NCBI RefSeq assembly: GCF_019059575.1
Contig: NW_024882029.1
Span: forward strand, 186,001-250,000
DNA length: 64,000 bases
Direction: 5' to 3'
Source of the DNA: Amphibalanus amphitrite
Lineage: Eukaryota > Arthropoda > Thecostraca > Balanomorpha > Balanidae
How positions within the stretch are numbered: position 1 is the stretch's first letter; every line of letters starts with the position of its first letter. The notes beneath the pieces were generated by a model. It was not told where the DNA came from. It made no database searches and saw nothing but the letters and a program-made list of their open reading frames with translations. Shown one piece after another: positions 49,175-61,300 of this stretch. A program made the position numbers and the translations under genes.

Positions 49175-50186
49175 CTGCACCGCACTGCTCGGGCTCGAAA
49201 CTGCTGTGCGTGGGCGGCGCCGGGCTGCGCTCCGATGAGGGCCCGGTTCACACCGGGTCACTAACAAAGGATGACGAGATTGCGAAAATCGTATTCGTCC
49301 GTATGTATGGTAGAAAACCGCCTAGCTTGTGTGTGACGGTAAGGTATGCATGGTTTTCGGTCGTGCCGGTGCAGGAATTGATTACCAACTTTAATAGAGA
49401 ACACGTAACAAATGTCAATTTGAGTGTTGAATCCATTGACGGATTAAAAAATCTGTTTGAGATCATCCAAGTACCTATCCATTTTAAGCGCATTGGAGTT
49501 GAAAAGCTAACGTAACTGCACCGGTGATCTTGGCAGCTATTGAAAACTGAAAAGCCTAAGGAAAGAGTAGCACCTCTTTAGTTTTATGGAATGGTTGATC
49601 TACAACTTTGAGAAATTTGCATTGTATGCTTTACACTGAACTGTCGTTGATATGAAACCAGGAATAATATGAAAGTCAATGCCAAAGCAAGCTGCTACGC
49701 AATTTAGGCCGTGGGTGAAAAAGCCTAATCTTGGCGAAAAGTGAAAAATCTGAAATGCCTGCTGCCATTTCGAGCACATATGAAACAGGCTTTTCGCAAC
49801 CTTGTTTGAGAGTCGCAGTCGCGCCAGTTTTGCAGTTAGGCTTAATTAAAGCTTATTTTCTTCAATTAATTTCAATTGCCCGTGGCCAGACGGGCCGGTC
49901 TGTGGTAGGATACAGTGTTACGTTACGTGGAACTGGCAGATTGATAAAATTGTGTTAATCTTCCTTGCTTGAAACGACCTTGGATGATTGGCATGAGAGA
50001 AAGGATTTCAATTTACCTCGAAAATCAGACATTCACATTGGATGCCGGAAGGTGCCCTAGGCTAAGGTTTGGGTTGAAGGATTTTCCAGTCATCAGTCAA
50101 ATTAACAGTATAAGAGGGTTCTTACTCCGTATTACTCCAGGGCCAGGCGGCCCTTTTTCACCGGTGATAGCAGCACGCTGCTTTTA

Positions 50187-50259
50187 CACGTGTCAAATTG
50201 GGTTTCCATGGAAACATCAACAGGCCCATTGCTCCAACACTACCACAAGTATGACGTCA
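50187..50259 (+). promoter_or_regulatory. Candidate promoter cluster: E-box, X-box, CRE
   Basis: Within 73 bases lie the E-box CACGTG (50187-50192), the palindromic RFX-type X-box GTTTCCATGGAAAC (50202-50215) and the CRE TGACGTCA (50252-50259). They are about 2.1 kb upstream of the first srGAP coding exon and outside recognised transposons. A promoter for a non-coding first exon of srGAP is plausible but unproven. Confidence 0.35.
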
Positions 50260-51444
50260 GCTCGCGCAATTTGATAGCAGCGTGGTAGCAGCGTCCCGTG
50301 AAACACCGCCCTGGAGTTCTATAGCCTTGGGCCAGGCTGAGTCATATGATTTGTAGTTCTGAGTGTTGTTCGGCATTGGCAGATCCGGAAAACTGGTTTG
50401 AGATGTTAACTACAAGGAGCCCACTTCTCAAAAACTACTGCCCAGCTTAAGCCAACGTAAGGAAATCAGATTTTGATTCTCTATACTGTACAGCTAGAAA
50501 AAAATTCTGGTAAAAATGTGGAGCTTTCTTTGTTAGAAATAGATTGTATATTTTGGGTAGGAACTGTGGGATGGGCATGGATGCAAAATGACCCCAGTAG
50601 TTGGCATGCAGTAAAGCTCTAATAAACAAACAGACAGTGTAGCCAAATTGGTGATGTTGCGGGGAAAGTCACCCCCAATGAAAAGTATAATGACATCCTC
50701 AGAAATTTTAAAGTTACATCATCACAACGTTTTTGTTGTGAAAGCATACCTACTACCTAGTGAAGGAATAAAGACTTAAAATGTTCCAATGTACGATTCA
50801 CACCGTCATACTCGTACTGTCGCGCTTGCAATGTTTTTTCATCTTTGATGAGGATGACAATATCTGATTTTTTTTACTTTCCACCAGAGCTTGACGTCAG
50901 GTATAGTTTTTCCACATAACTTGTAAAAACTGCATCTAAGATGACACTGAAGACGAGTTTTTTGAAAAAAGTGACATCCTCATACGACTTTTTTATACAT
51001 CCTCCCCCTAACGCTAAACCAATTTGGCCACACTGCAAACAGATGTGGAGGGGCAAATGTTTAAACTGCTCCCCCTTGGAACTTAAACTTCCAGTATTTA
51101 CTTGGTAGTTTTTACCCAAAGAATGGATGTGAATTTAAAAGATTTTACTTCCAGAGACCTGTGAAGCTGGACCATGATGGCTCAGTTTAGAGGCTAGGGA
51201 TGAACAACAGCAAATGAGTTGTCACACTCACTTTCACATTTCAGTAGAGTACCTATCTCTCGATTGTTTTTTGAAATGCTCAAGTCTCTGTTGAAGCCAG
51301 AAGATTTATTTTCGTCATACTAGTAAACTGATTGGCAGTCTTTGTTCTGTGCTGTTAAATGGTGAGTACCTACCAACTTAGTACCTGCATACTTATACCA
51401 ATAAGCAGTCTTTTCTCCATCCCCTAAACCCAGCCTTCAACCAC

Positions 51445-51490
51445 CTGTACAACAGTCTGGCTGGCATATGCCAGCCAGACTGTTGTACAG
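51445..51490. repeat. 46-bp perfect palindrome
   Basis: CTGTACAACAGTCTGGCTGG reads into its exact reverse complement around the centre CATATG, with no loop. Confidence 0.9.
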
Positions 51491-52305
51491 AAGCTTGCAT
51501 AGTTAACTCCCTAGCCTAGCATTTACAAAATAATGCTTGTAAAAAGTTAATGAATTCCTGGATGAAAAGCGGTGATCCAGCCAGCAAGTTACCTATCAAA
51601 ATTAAGGGGAATGGGCATTGACTAGACCCAAGATTACTGGATCCCTTATGTATGTAATATGTATGGTAGATGGCCTGACAGCCTTGATTTAGTGCCTAAT
51701 GCCTATGCAACCTCTATTTCTTAGGGGAAAAAAGGAATGATTTGATGTCCCTAGTCTAGTCCCACTAGAATAAGTATTTTAGTGTCATATATCAGTATCA
51801 ATTAGTTCTATGAAGTTGTATGAGGCAGGTGGACATTTTTTCCTTTCAGCAATGTGGAATTCTTAACCTTACAAAATACAGCTATTGTTCACACAGTGCA
51901 CAACACACTACACAGCAGCTCCAGCACACTATTTGCTACCTGCTATGATGCACATTAACAAATAATGTATGCACTTCTTCAACTATTGTGAAGATCTTTG
52001 GATGCTTTATTTTCTGCTCTCTTCATTAATTTTTGCCCTAAATTTTACATCTAACACCCTGGGGCCATTAAGGTGTGCAACTCTTGCATGTAGGTGGTAA
52101 TGTGTAATGGGTACATGGTTATGACACTGCAATATACTGCAGAGGCTCTACCAGTCACCAATGCTGTGGTATATGCTAGATATATTGTCCCTGGCAATGG
52201 TGACAATTCTGAATGTCTAGAACATTTGTTCCTATTCAGAAGTGATGTGTCTTGCCAACAAAGGAATGCAAATGTTTTGTTGATGACCTGTGCACCTTTT
52301 CTCAG

Positions 52306-52370
52306 GTCAAACATGTCTTCAGAAAAGAGATCATCCAAGAAGGAATCTGGCTTTGAAGGCATCATAAAAG
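52306..52370 (+). CDS. srgap: srGAP first coding exon
   Basis: The acceptor is CACCTTTTCTCAG/GTCAAAC, then ATG at 52313, and the donor ATAAAAG/GTATGT. Encodes MSSEKRSSKKESGFEGIIK plus one base. That base and the first two of the next exon make Asp, giving EGIIKDLKQQLAEQLRCL, which matches the start of srGAP F-BAR domains. The frame is also open upstream of the acceptor, so an unspliced start cannot be excluded. Confidence 0.75.
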
Positions 52371-55300
52371 GTATGTGCTCTCACCTGACCTGACCGAACG
52401 TCAGGTGACCCATGTAAAAACAGATGTATTGTCATAGGAACTGAAGAGTTTGCTTCCCTCTGAAAGCCCTATTTCCCTCCATAAAAGGAACCCGGATGCT
52501 GAGAGCATTGCAAAATCTCAACACTTTTGTACAGGGAATAGGCCGGTGGGGCCCATGAATGATAATTGACATTGATGTCATATCTCGATTATCGACCCTG
52601 AAAATGAGGCTGGTACCAAAAGATTCAGTTTGCACTTGGAATGATGGTTTGATAGGATGTATTTTGGTTCCCCATCTCTTGTGTGTCCCGATCGCTCACC
52701 AAAAACTGGTTAAGAACTGACGCTACTGCATTCGGTAGTTGGTCGAGGAGTTTACAATGAAGCTCGGATAATTATTGCTCCTTGAAAAGGTGTTTGCGCG
52801 CATGTGCTTGCCGCGGGCGTGTCTGAGAGCGTAACAAATTTCTGAACGCAGACATCGATTTGTGCCTGGAATTTGCTGGTAAAATGGAGATCAAAGTCGA
52901 ATTTTTGTTGGGTGGGTAATGCTTGGCAGCTCCAGAGCGTGTCTCACCAGCCTCAGTCGTGATGCTTATGTAGACCATACATGCTCTGCTGCACTGTCCG
53001 GCTGGCCTGTTGGCCTTACATGCCCTGCTGACGTGTCGCGCTGGCCTGTCGGCAGACCTGAAGCAGCAGCTGGCGGAGCAGTTGCGCTGCCTGGACAGTC
53101 GGGCTGACACGCAGGCTGCCGTCCTCTTGGAGCTGCAGGTACGCTGGAATGAATAAGACACGGACAATAATGGGTTTTGGTTAGCGTCATGGAATGTAGT
53201 TAGACGGTTAGGGCGCTCATACACCGTCCTAACTGTCGTGTTGTTGACAAGCCACAGATTATCCTCCCGTGCTACCTACCGTCCCCGCCTCTCAGCTCGA
53301 CAGGAGTTATCGACCGTCCCGTTGGCTTTGTTGGACAGGAGTTTTACCGGCGGCGCGCCGACGTGGAGCAGGACTACAGCCGCGGCCTGGACAAGCTGCA
53401 CCGCTCGCTGACACAGCGCCACAAGGAGCTGAAGACCAAGCGGGAGCAGGCGTCGCTGCTGTCCTCCCACGGCTGCTGGCAGCAGCTGCAGCAGCAGACG
53501 CAGCTGGAGGCGCGGCAGCGCGCCACCCTGGCCGACATTTACGGCACGGTGCTGCCGCAGAAACTGGCCCGGCTCGGCGACGACCTGCAGCGCGCACACA
53601 GACGGGTACGTGAGAGGGTTCGGGGGGACGCCGGGTGGCCGGTGGGAGGGGAGGGGACGTCCTGTGCTGGAATGGGCAGCTGATGTTGTATCGTGCGATA
53701 TGCTTGCGGCTCGTTCCACGGCCTAACGGTCGGCTGGACTACTGGCTGCATCTAAACGGCCAAGGCTTCTAGCTCTGTTGGTAGAGCATCGGACACCTGG
53801 TGGTTCGTGTATCGAGTTCGGGTTCCGAGTCGCTCCGGTGCTCGATATATGAGACTCCTGACATGAGACTGACACGATACTCCTGGCGATGGTCTGCGGT
53901 TGGTGGGAGCAGTCGCAGCCAGTTACAGTCGGATAAGGGCAACGATCCTGTCCGCTTTTGATTGGCACGCTAAAGTTTGTTTTTTCTCGATCACCGGAAT
54001 TTCCTGGTCGGATGGCTGTAGGGTTCGGTGCTCGAGCAACAAGCTCAGGCATAGCGTCGGCTTCGACCCTGTCAATCCGCCCATTCAAACATTCGAACCA
54101 AATTTATTTAAAAATTAAAAATATTATCGAGGCATGGATTTACCGCCTGGCCAGCCGGTGCTGGGATGGCTGTACCCCGCAGGGCTATCAGACAGTGTTT
54201 GGATGGCCGTGTCTTGCGGTCGGCCGGCCCCGGGTGCAGAGTAATCCCGTCCCAGGGTATGCTGCTGTATAACGGGGCCCGTACTGGGGTGTGTCGAATC
54301 ATGTTAGGATTGTCGATCGCGCCGTGCGGCTCGCCTGTTAGGTTCCAGGAACGGTGAGTGCTGTAACTTCTCGTGATCGTCTCTGTGTCGTGCTGTAGTG
54401 CTTGTTTACATTGCGCGGTAAGGCTCTGTGTATCGCTGATTGCGGCTGTTCCTCATCGCCAGTGCCGTCAGATATGCACCGAATCACATGAGGAGATACT
54501 GAAGCTCATCAATGAGCTGCAGGAGTCGACCAAGACGTACAACACGTACTACGCCCTGTTCAGCGCGGCCGAGGCCAAGCTGCAGTACGTGGTCAACCAG
54601 AAGGCCAAGCTGGAGGTGAACCTGCCGGAGGACAAGCTGGACAAGTCGCGGAAGTTCCGACTTGTCGAGAAGGAGATCGTCAAGGTGGGCGGAATGGTGA
54701 CGCGATTGTAACGACATCGTGTGTGGTTATATAAGGCACATATTTTGAAAAAAAACTCGAACCCAGCTAGTATTTCAAGTTTTTTTTTTCGACTGCATCG
54801 AGCTCTTCAAATTATTCCAGCTTTATTCGGCGTTCGGTGAAAGCTGCTGCTTTAAAAAGCTAGACATGTTGAAAAACATGATAAAAGGAAGTTATTTCCA
54901 CTGCCCATTGAGCTGGGTATTTATCGAGTGTCTGACTACCCAGTAACCCTCATCACACACCGCACTCCATAGCTCGATTAGCAGTCACTAACCCCGCCCT
55001 CGTCTCCACCACCCAGCGGCGGAACAAGTACCAGGACACTCGCCTCCAGGCGCTGCGCGCGCGCAACGACTTCCTCCTCTGCCTGGAGGCGGCCAACGCC
55101 ACCATGCAGCGCTTCTTCGTGGAGGACCTACCGGACACGCTGGACTGTGCCGACGCCGGGGTGCACGCCACGCTGGGCCGCGCGCTACTCATGGCCTGTG
55201 ACGCTCAGGAGGGTGTACTGGCCGGCGAGCGACAGGCCGTGGACGACCTGCGGCGCGCGGTGTCCCAGCTGGACGCGCGGCTCGACAGACAGAGGTTCAT

Positions 55301-58300
55301 GGAGGCCAACAACGCGCCGTTCATGCTGCCAAAGAAGTTTGAGTTCATCCCGTACAAGGGCGATATTGTGAGTGATGGGGAAGGCAGGTGATGGGCCGGG
55401 GAGGGTGGGACTGGGCTGACTGCTGAGGATAAAAGGTTGTGCGGGAAAGAGGTTACTTGGGGCAGTAGATATTTTAACGCCTATTGCTTTTCGTTATCGA
55501 TATCCTTGCCAACAATGCAATAAGCTTACTATTTTTCTTTTTGCATTGTTTGGATGTTGCAATACGACGTGTAGCTGACAACGTGGGCGAGTTTTTACTT
55601 GGGCGCCGATGACCACTGTAGTCTGGGCGCCCAAAAACCCCAATTCATCATCATCATCACCACCATCATCATCGAGTTTTTTTTCTGTCTCGGACCTGAT
55701 TGCTAGCTGCCGGCCGCCAGCCTTCCCCCTTCATTCTTCCCTGCTCACTCCGCTTTCCGCGGTCAGATGTCTCGCTACGATGTGGACCCGGCGATCCTGG
55801 AGGAGACCCGATCGCGGTACGACGCGCTCTGCGGCCGCATCGAGACGCTGAAGACGGCGACGGCCGAGCAGTGGAAGACGATGGAGACGGCCGAGCGCAG
55901 TCTGCTGGCGATGGCTGCCACGGCCGAGCTGGACTGTCGGGCGCAGTTCGCGGCCGGCCGTGACCCGCCGCCCCGGCCCACCGAGACGGCGCTGGCCAAA
56001 CAGAGGGGCGACCAGCTGGAGACGGCGCAGTTCTACGTTACGGTACGGCGGGGCGAACGGGGGGGGGGGGGGAGGGAGTTCTACGCTGCGGTATGGCTGA
56101 GGAAGGGATGAAGGGGTCGATGTCCCGCTCCTGACTGAGGTTTCTTTGTTACAATACAGCTGCATAACCTGTGGGGAAGTTATGTCTCGGAAGGGCTGGG
56201 CGGACGTAGAAGTTTTGTGCCATGGTTAGGGCGGACGGAGGCCTTGTTCGCAGCTTCTTTGGCAGGATATTTCTCTTTGGATTAATTAGTGCTGCTAAAC
56301 AAACCCCTCGTGCCATTCTATTCAGTGCATCTCAGTTTCTAAAGCGCCTGTGTCCGTCCGTCGGGTCCCCGCAGAAGTTTGCCGAGCTGGTGTCCGACTC
56401 TCGGCTGCTGGCCAGACTGCAGGTGAAGCGCGAACTTCTCCGCTCCGGTCTATCCGAGCACGCGCCGGAGCTGGAGCGGCCGGCCCGGCCCGTGTGTGCC
56501 CCCCGGCCGCGTCGACCGCGACTGGGCCGACCGCCCACCGACGGCCAGCCGAGACTGTTCGGCGGCAGTCTGGAGGAGTATGTGGAGCTCAGCGGACAGG
56601 AGATTCCGCTCATAGTGCGCTCCTGTGTGCGTGTCATCAACCTGTACGGGCTGCACCACCAGGGCATCTTCCGCGTCTCCGGGTCACAGGTAGGAGGTGG
56701 CGATGGCGATAGGTGAATGAGTTTATCCGAGAGACAGAGTCTGGCGTTTTATTGTTATGAATGATTGTTTCACAATAGCTCAAACTGGTATTAGTATATT
56801 CATTCGCCTGGTTTATGGTAAAATGTGGATATTCGAGCAGCTGCGTTCAATGCTCACGGCTTTTTTATTCACTATCGATTGATTGTTTCCACGTTCCTAT
56901 CCCGGTTGTCTTCTAGGTGGAGATAAACAGTTTCCGCGACAGTTTCGAGCGCGGCGAGGACCCGCTGGCCGATGTGTCTGACGCTTCTGACATCAACTCT
57001 GCGGCCGGAGTGCTCAAACTGTACCTCAGGGAGCTCCGGGAGCCCATCTTCCCCACGCCCTACTTCGACCAGTTTATGGAGATCGCACGTGAGTCGAAAT
57101 CTAGGAATGCAAACTGTTGCAATGAAGTGCAGCGCTGTGGTATGCTGAATTTCTAGGCTTGGTGGATTATCACTTAAAGTGCCTCAACAGCTTATTTCTG
57201 CGCTGTGCTGTCATCGGACTGACTAGCTGGCTCGATCTTAATTAGGCTATGTCCTGCACAGCACTGTCGTATACTCGGTATGCATAAGTTTCGGTACTTC
57301 TCACAGACATTGAATGGGAAACGGGCCAGCGTTCTGATGGGGTTGTTCCAAGATTACTTTCCTATTAGGGTTGTTCGCCATCCTGGCCATGTACTACCTT
57401 GTAGCCCTGTCTGACAATATGCAGTTTTATTTGGCAGTCCGATCAGCTGCCATTTGCCAATTCTGTCATCCTCCCTGACCAGCTGTGCCTGTGTCATGTT
57501 CCAGAGCTGTCTGACCCGGAGGAGCGGACGGCCCGGCTCCGCGAGGTCATCTCCACCCTGCCACACTCGGTGCAGCTGGTGATGCGCTACCTGTTCGCCT
57601 TCCTCAGCCAGTAAGTGGTCCGACTTCATACGATGCCCGAATCTGCCAGTGGGTGGCCCTCCCAACACCAAACTCTCGAGACTACCGGACGGGCTGAGTC
57701 AATTACTAATTCATTGCCATCGAATGTCCCGATTCTAATTTTCCATGCGTTGGAGCTCTCCTAAGGGACCGATTGTGCATCAGCTATAAGCATGCTCATG
57801 TTGATCGTTCTTGCTCATGATCTTGTCCTCGCCATTACTACAATGCCTTATTTTCGTCCTTGCTGTTTTTCCTGAACTACACGCAGTACATGTTTCATTG
57901 GCACGGTTTCTCTAGCCTGCTCTGTTACTTTCGCCCATATCTCCGCCCGCAGTCTGTCCGAATTCAGCGACGAAAACATGATGGAGCCCTACAACTTAGC
58001 CATCTGCTTCGGGCCCACGCTGCTGCCGATCCCCGAGAGTAAGGATCAGGTGCAGTACCAGAACCTGGTGAACGAGCTGATGAAGCACATCATCCTCTGC
58101 CACGAGGAGATCTTCCCTCACGACGGCGGACCGGTGTACGAGAAGTACATCAGTCGGCAGAACCACCAGACGGAGGAGATTGGCGAGGCGCCCTCAGAGG
58201 TGTCCGGGGGAGCCGGGGACGGCGGCGACGGCGAGCCGGACGCCCAGTCGGAGGACGGTGAGAGAGCACGCGGCGCGGGCCGGAGGAGGCTGTTGTTATT

Positions 58301-61300
58301 GTTGTTGCTGTGTTTTTCCTCCTTCAGCTGCGATCTGATCGAAGCCGGGTGTAGTCAGGCAGGCTCTTGATAGGCGGTTTGGGGACCGGGCTTGGACTAG
58401 GACGCACGGTAAATATGCCTGACCCGTGACTGGCATACGAAAAGAGTGGTTTGTGTTTTGCCCGCAGATCGTTATGATATGCACTGTGCAGGACATTTCC
58501 TCTTGTAGTGGTGTGATATTTTTTCATGCCGATATGCTTTTGTTCTAATATTTCATATTTGTATAAACGATTCTGGTTTGGTTTATGGTGTGATATAGAG
58601 CTTTGTCTTTGATTTTGTTTTTGTTTTCATTTTATTTTGTTTATGTTTTTTGTTTTCTTTCAGATGTTGTTCTCAGGGCAACGGAAAAAGATCTTAGCAT
58701 GCGCATTTTCGGAAGTGAGTATATGTTTGTCGTGTGTACAGTGAAGCACGCAAGTACCAAACAACAAATCACTTTTTCGCACTCGTCGCTCCGTGGGATA
58801 ATGTACACATTATTATTATTATCATGTTTGTTTTATCTTGCGTTTTGATATAGGGCACCAATCGTAGAGCTTTTCGTATGCATCGTTTTTTTCCTTTAAT
58901 TGAATTACGGCTTACCAGCCCCTCAAGACCACAACTGACGCGTCCCTCTCTTCCCCTCCCTCAGAGTGTGAGCAGTTGGAGGCGGTGGCTCAGTACGACT
59001 TCACGGCCCGCTCGGTGCGCGAGCTTAGCTTCCGCTGCGGAGACGTACTCACTCTGTACCGTCAGGTGTCCCCCGACTGGTGGAAAGGGCACTTCCGCGG
59101 CCGAGACGGACTCGTGCCCGATAAATACATCATGCTGAAAATCAGGTCAGTGTACGGCCGGTGACAGGATGTGAAGTGGTGCTAGGTGTGGGATTGGATG
59201 CCACTCGAAATTTTATTGATAGGTCGGTCATAATTTGTGTATGGGTGCTGACTCGTTATATGGCCTGCTGCGTGATAATTGTGCCAATATTGAAATGAGT
59301 GACTTTTGATATTCATCTTTTTCTTCGCTATCCTCTCCCCAGTCCCCGGTGCGAGCGACTTTAGCGAGCGTCATTTGAGCGAACGTCATTTGAGCGAACC
59401 ATTTTCAGCGACTGGCAACTTAGCGAATATCAAATTAAGCAATTATCAAATATAGCGATTATCAATTTAAGCGAAAGCTATGTTTTAACGACATCTTTTT
59501 CGTCGACTACAGTTTGAGCGACTGTCATTTCAGCGAAACACTTCATCGTCCCGTATTTTTGCTTTTTTCTTTTGCGAGCGTTCGCACAACGAATGTTTCC
59601 GGAACTTTTCATGTTTATCCGGAACTGGATGGCGGATGTCACGTTCAAAGTTCAGACATTAAGCTCCAAACTCAAAAATTCCAGCGGCTCGATTTCACCC
59701 TCCCCCCCACTTGCTGTTTGTCAATAATGATGACCAAACGTTCGTTCAGAGATTCATATTGCTTTTGCTGTTTTTCGCGAAATTCCCCCGCTTGAATTTG
59801 AATCAGTTCCCATGTTGTAAAATTTGTTCTTGCCCGAAGCAACGTACCTACGAATTTCCAGATATTTGGGTGATGTCCTTGAAACATAGACTGGATCCCC
59901 CCTGCCATCCCTCGAGTTTATTATTGGTCCTTGGCATTCCTTCCATCGTCCTATCTCTCACGTTCCACATTTCCAGATCAAAGTTGCAGAATGGGGCCAG
60001 ATAATTTTGGTTTCCAAGCTTAAAAGCAAATTTTTAATTTACCGCGCGCAGCTAAGCTTGAAGCATGACACATACCAAGCGGGTATTCCAAGGGTAAGGA
60101 TTACCGAAAAGTAGCAAATGATTGACTTCCGTCGCGTTCGGTTTCGCTGTAACTGTGTTCGCTCAATTGGTACCCCATTGACCTCCATATATTCGCTCAA
60201 TCTGGTTTCGCTGATTCTGGTCCTCGCTTAAGTTGATAATCGCTATGATTGAATTCGCCGACCTGACAATCGCTGAAAAAGTCAATCGCTTAAATTGATA
60301 ATCGCTGAAAAGACTTCGCACAAATGTCGTTCGCTGAAATGACGCTCGCTCAGGTGTCGCAGAACCCCCAGTCCCCATATCTCTTCTCATCCCGTCTCTC
60401 CCTGTTTCTCTCACACACTCTTTCTCCTGTCCAATCTTCCCTTTCCCTTACCCTCCTTCCCCTCTCCGAACTAACTGCACCACTCTTTTAACCGCTGTGT
60501 GTACGCTTTGCCTTGTTCCATCGGCAGGGACGAGGAGCGCACCAGTCTGCTGGAGCCCAGTCCCGGTCACCGTGTCACCGTCACTGTGGTCACCGGACCG
60601 GCACCGGCCTCGTCCACATCCACCCTGTCCACACGGTCGACCGCGTCAGTGGGGTCCGACTCGGCCCCGTCCACCAGCGAGCCGGCCGTCCACGAGCAGC
60701 AGCTGTACGACCAGCAGGATCGCCAGCAGCAGCTTCAGCAGCAGGAGAGAGCAGCGCCGCCCGAGGTACCGCCCGCACCCCCGTAGTCTGCTCTGCCTGC
60801 TCTGCCGAGATTCCCCTATTGGAGTGATGCAGAGCACTCTGCCGCCCCTCTGCTCGAGATCCCCCTTCGGTGGAGTGGTTTCAAGTGCTTCACCACCGCT
60901 CGCAGACTGCATGTGCATGGTGTAGCTGTAGTAAGAGATTTAGCTGTGCCTGCTCGGTGGGTGCGACGAGTAGCATGAAGTGGGCGGAGGGGACTGGGAT
61001 GAGCCGCGCACCCCACAGGTAGCTGATAGTGCTGTGAACGGGCATGCGGGGCGGACTGGTTTCGGCATGGCGGTGTTGAGCGGATAGGGTGGCTTGCGAG
61101 GACCGGAGAGGCAGCGCCAAGCGCTGTAGGAGGCGTCAGTTCACTAGCAGTCAGACTGCATACTAGCCATTCTGGGACCATTTAGTCGCGGTTGTGGAGC
61201 TTATATTATGGGACCATATAGTCGTGGCTGACGTACACAGGGTCTTGCGAGCTGCTTTTTATTATCAGCATCACAATTGTTTGATGCTCTAAAATACGTA

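Larger units (their letters stand above)
49175..52305. other. Upstream region of srGAP, non-coding
   Basis: Lower-GC sequence with few repeats. A 101-codon plus frame (49210-49515) has no recognisable domain. A candidate promoter cluster lies at 50187-50259 and a 46-base perfect palindrome at 51445-51490. No upstream non-coding exon could be placed. Confidence 0.45.

Noticed and set aside
49210-49515. 101-codon plus-strand frame upstream of srGAP
   Set aside because: No recognised domain, an opposite-strand frame overlaps it, and there is no splice or promoter context.
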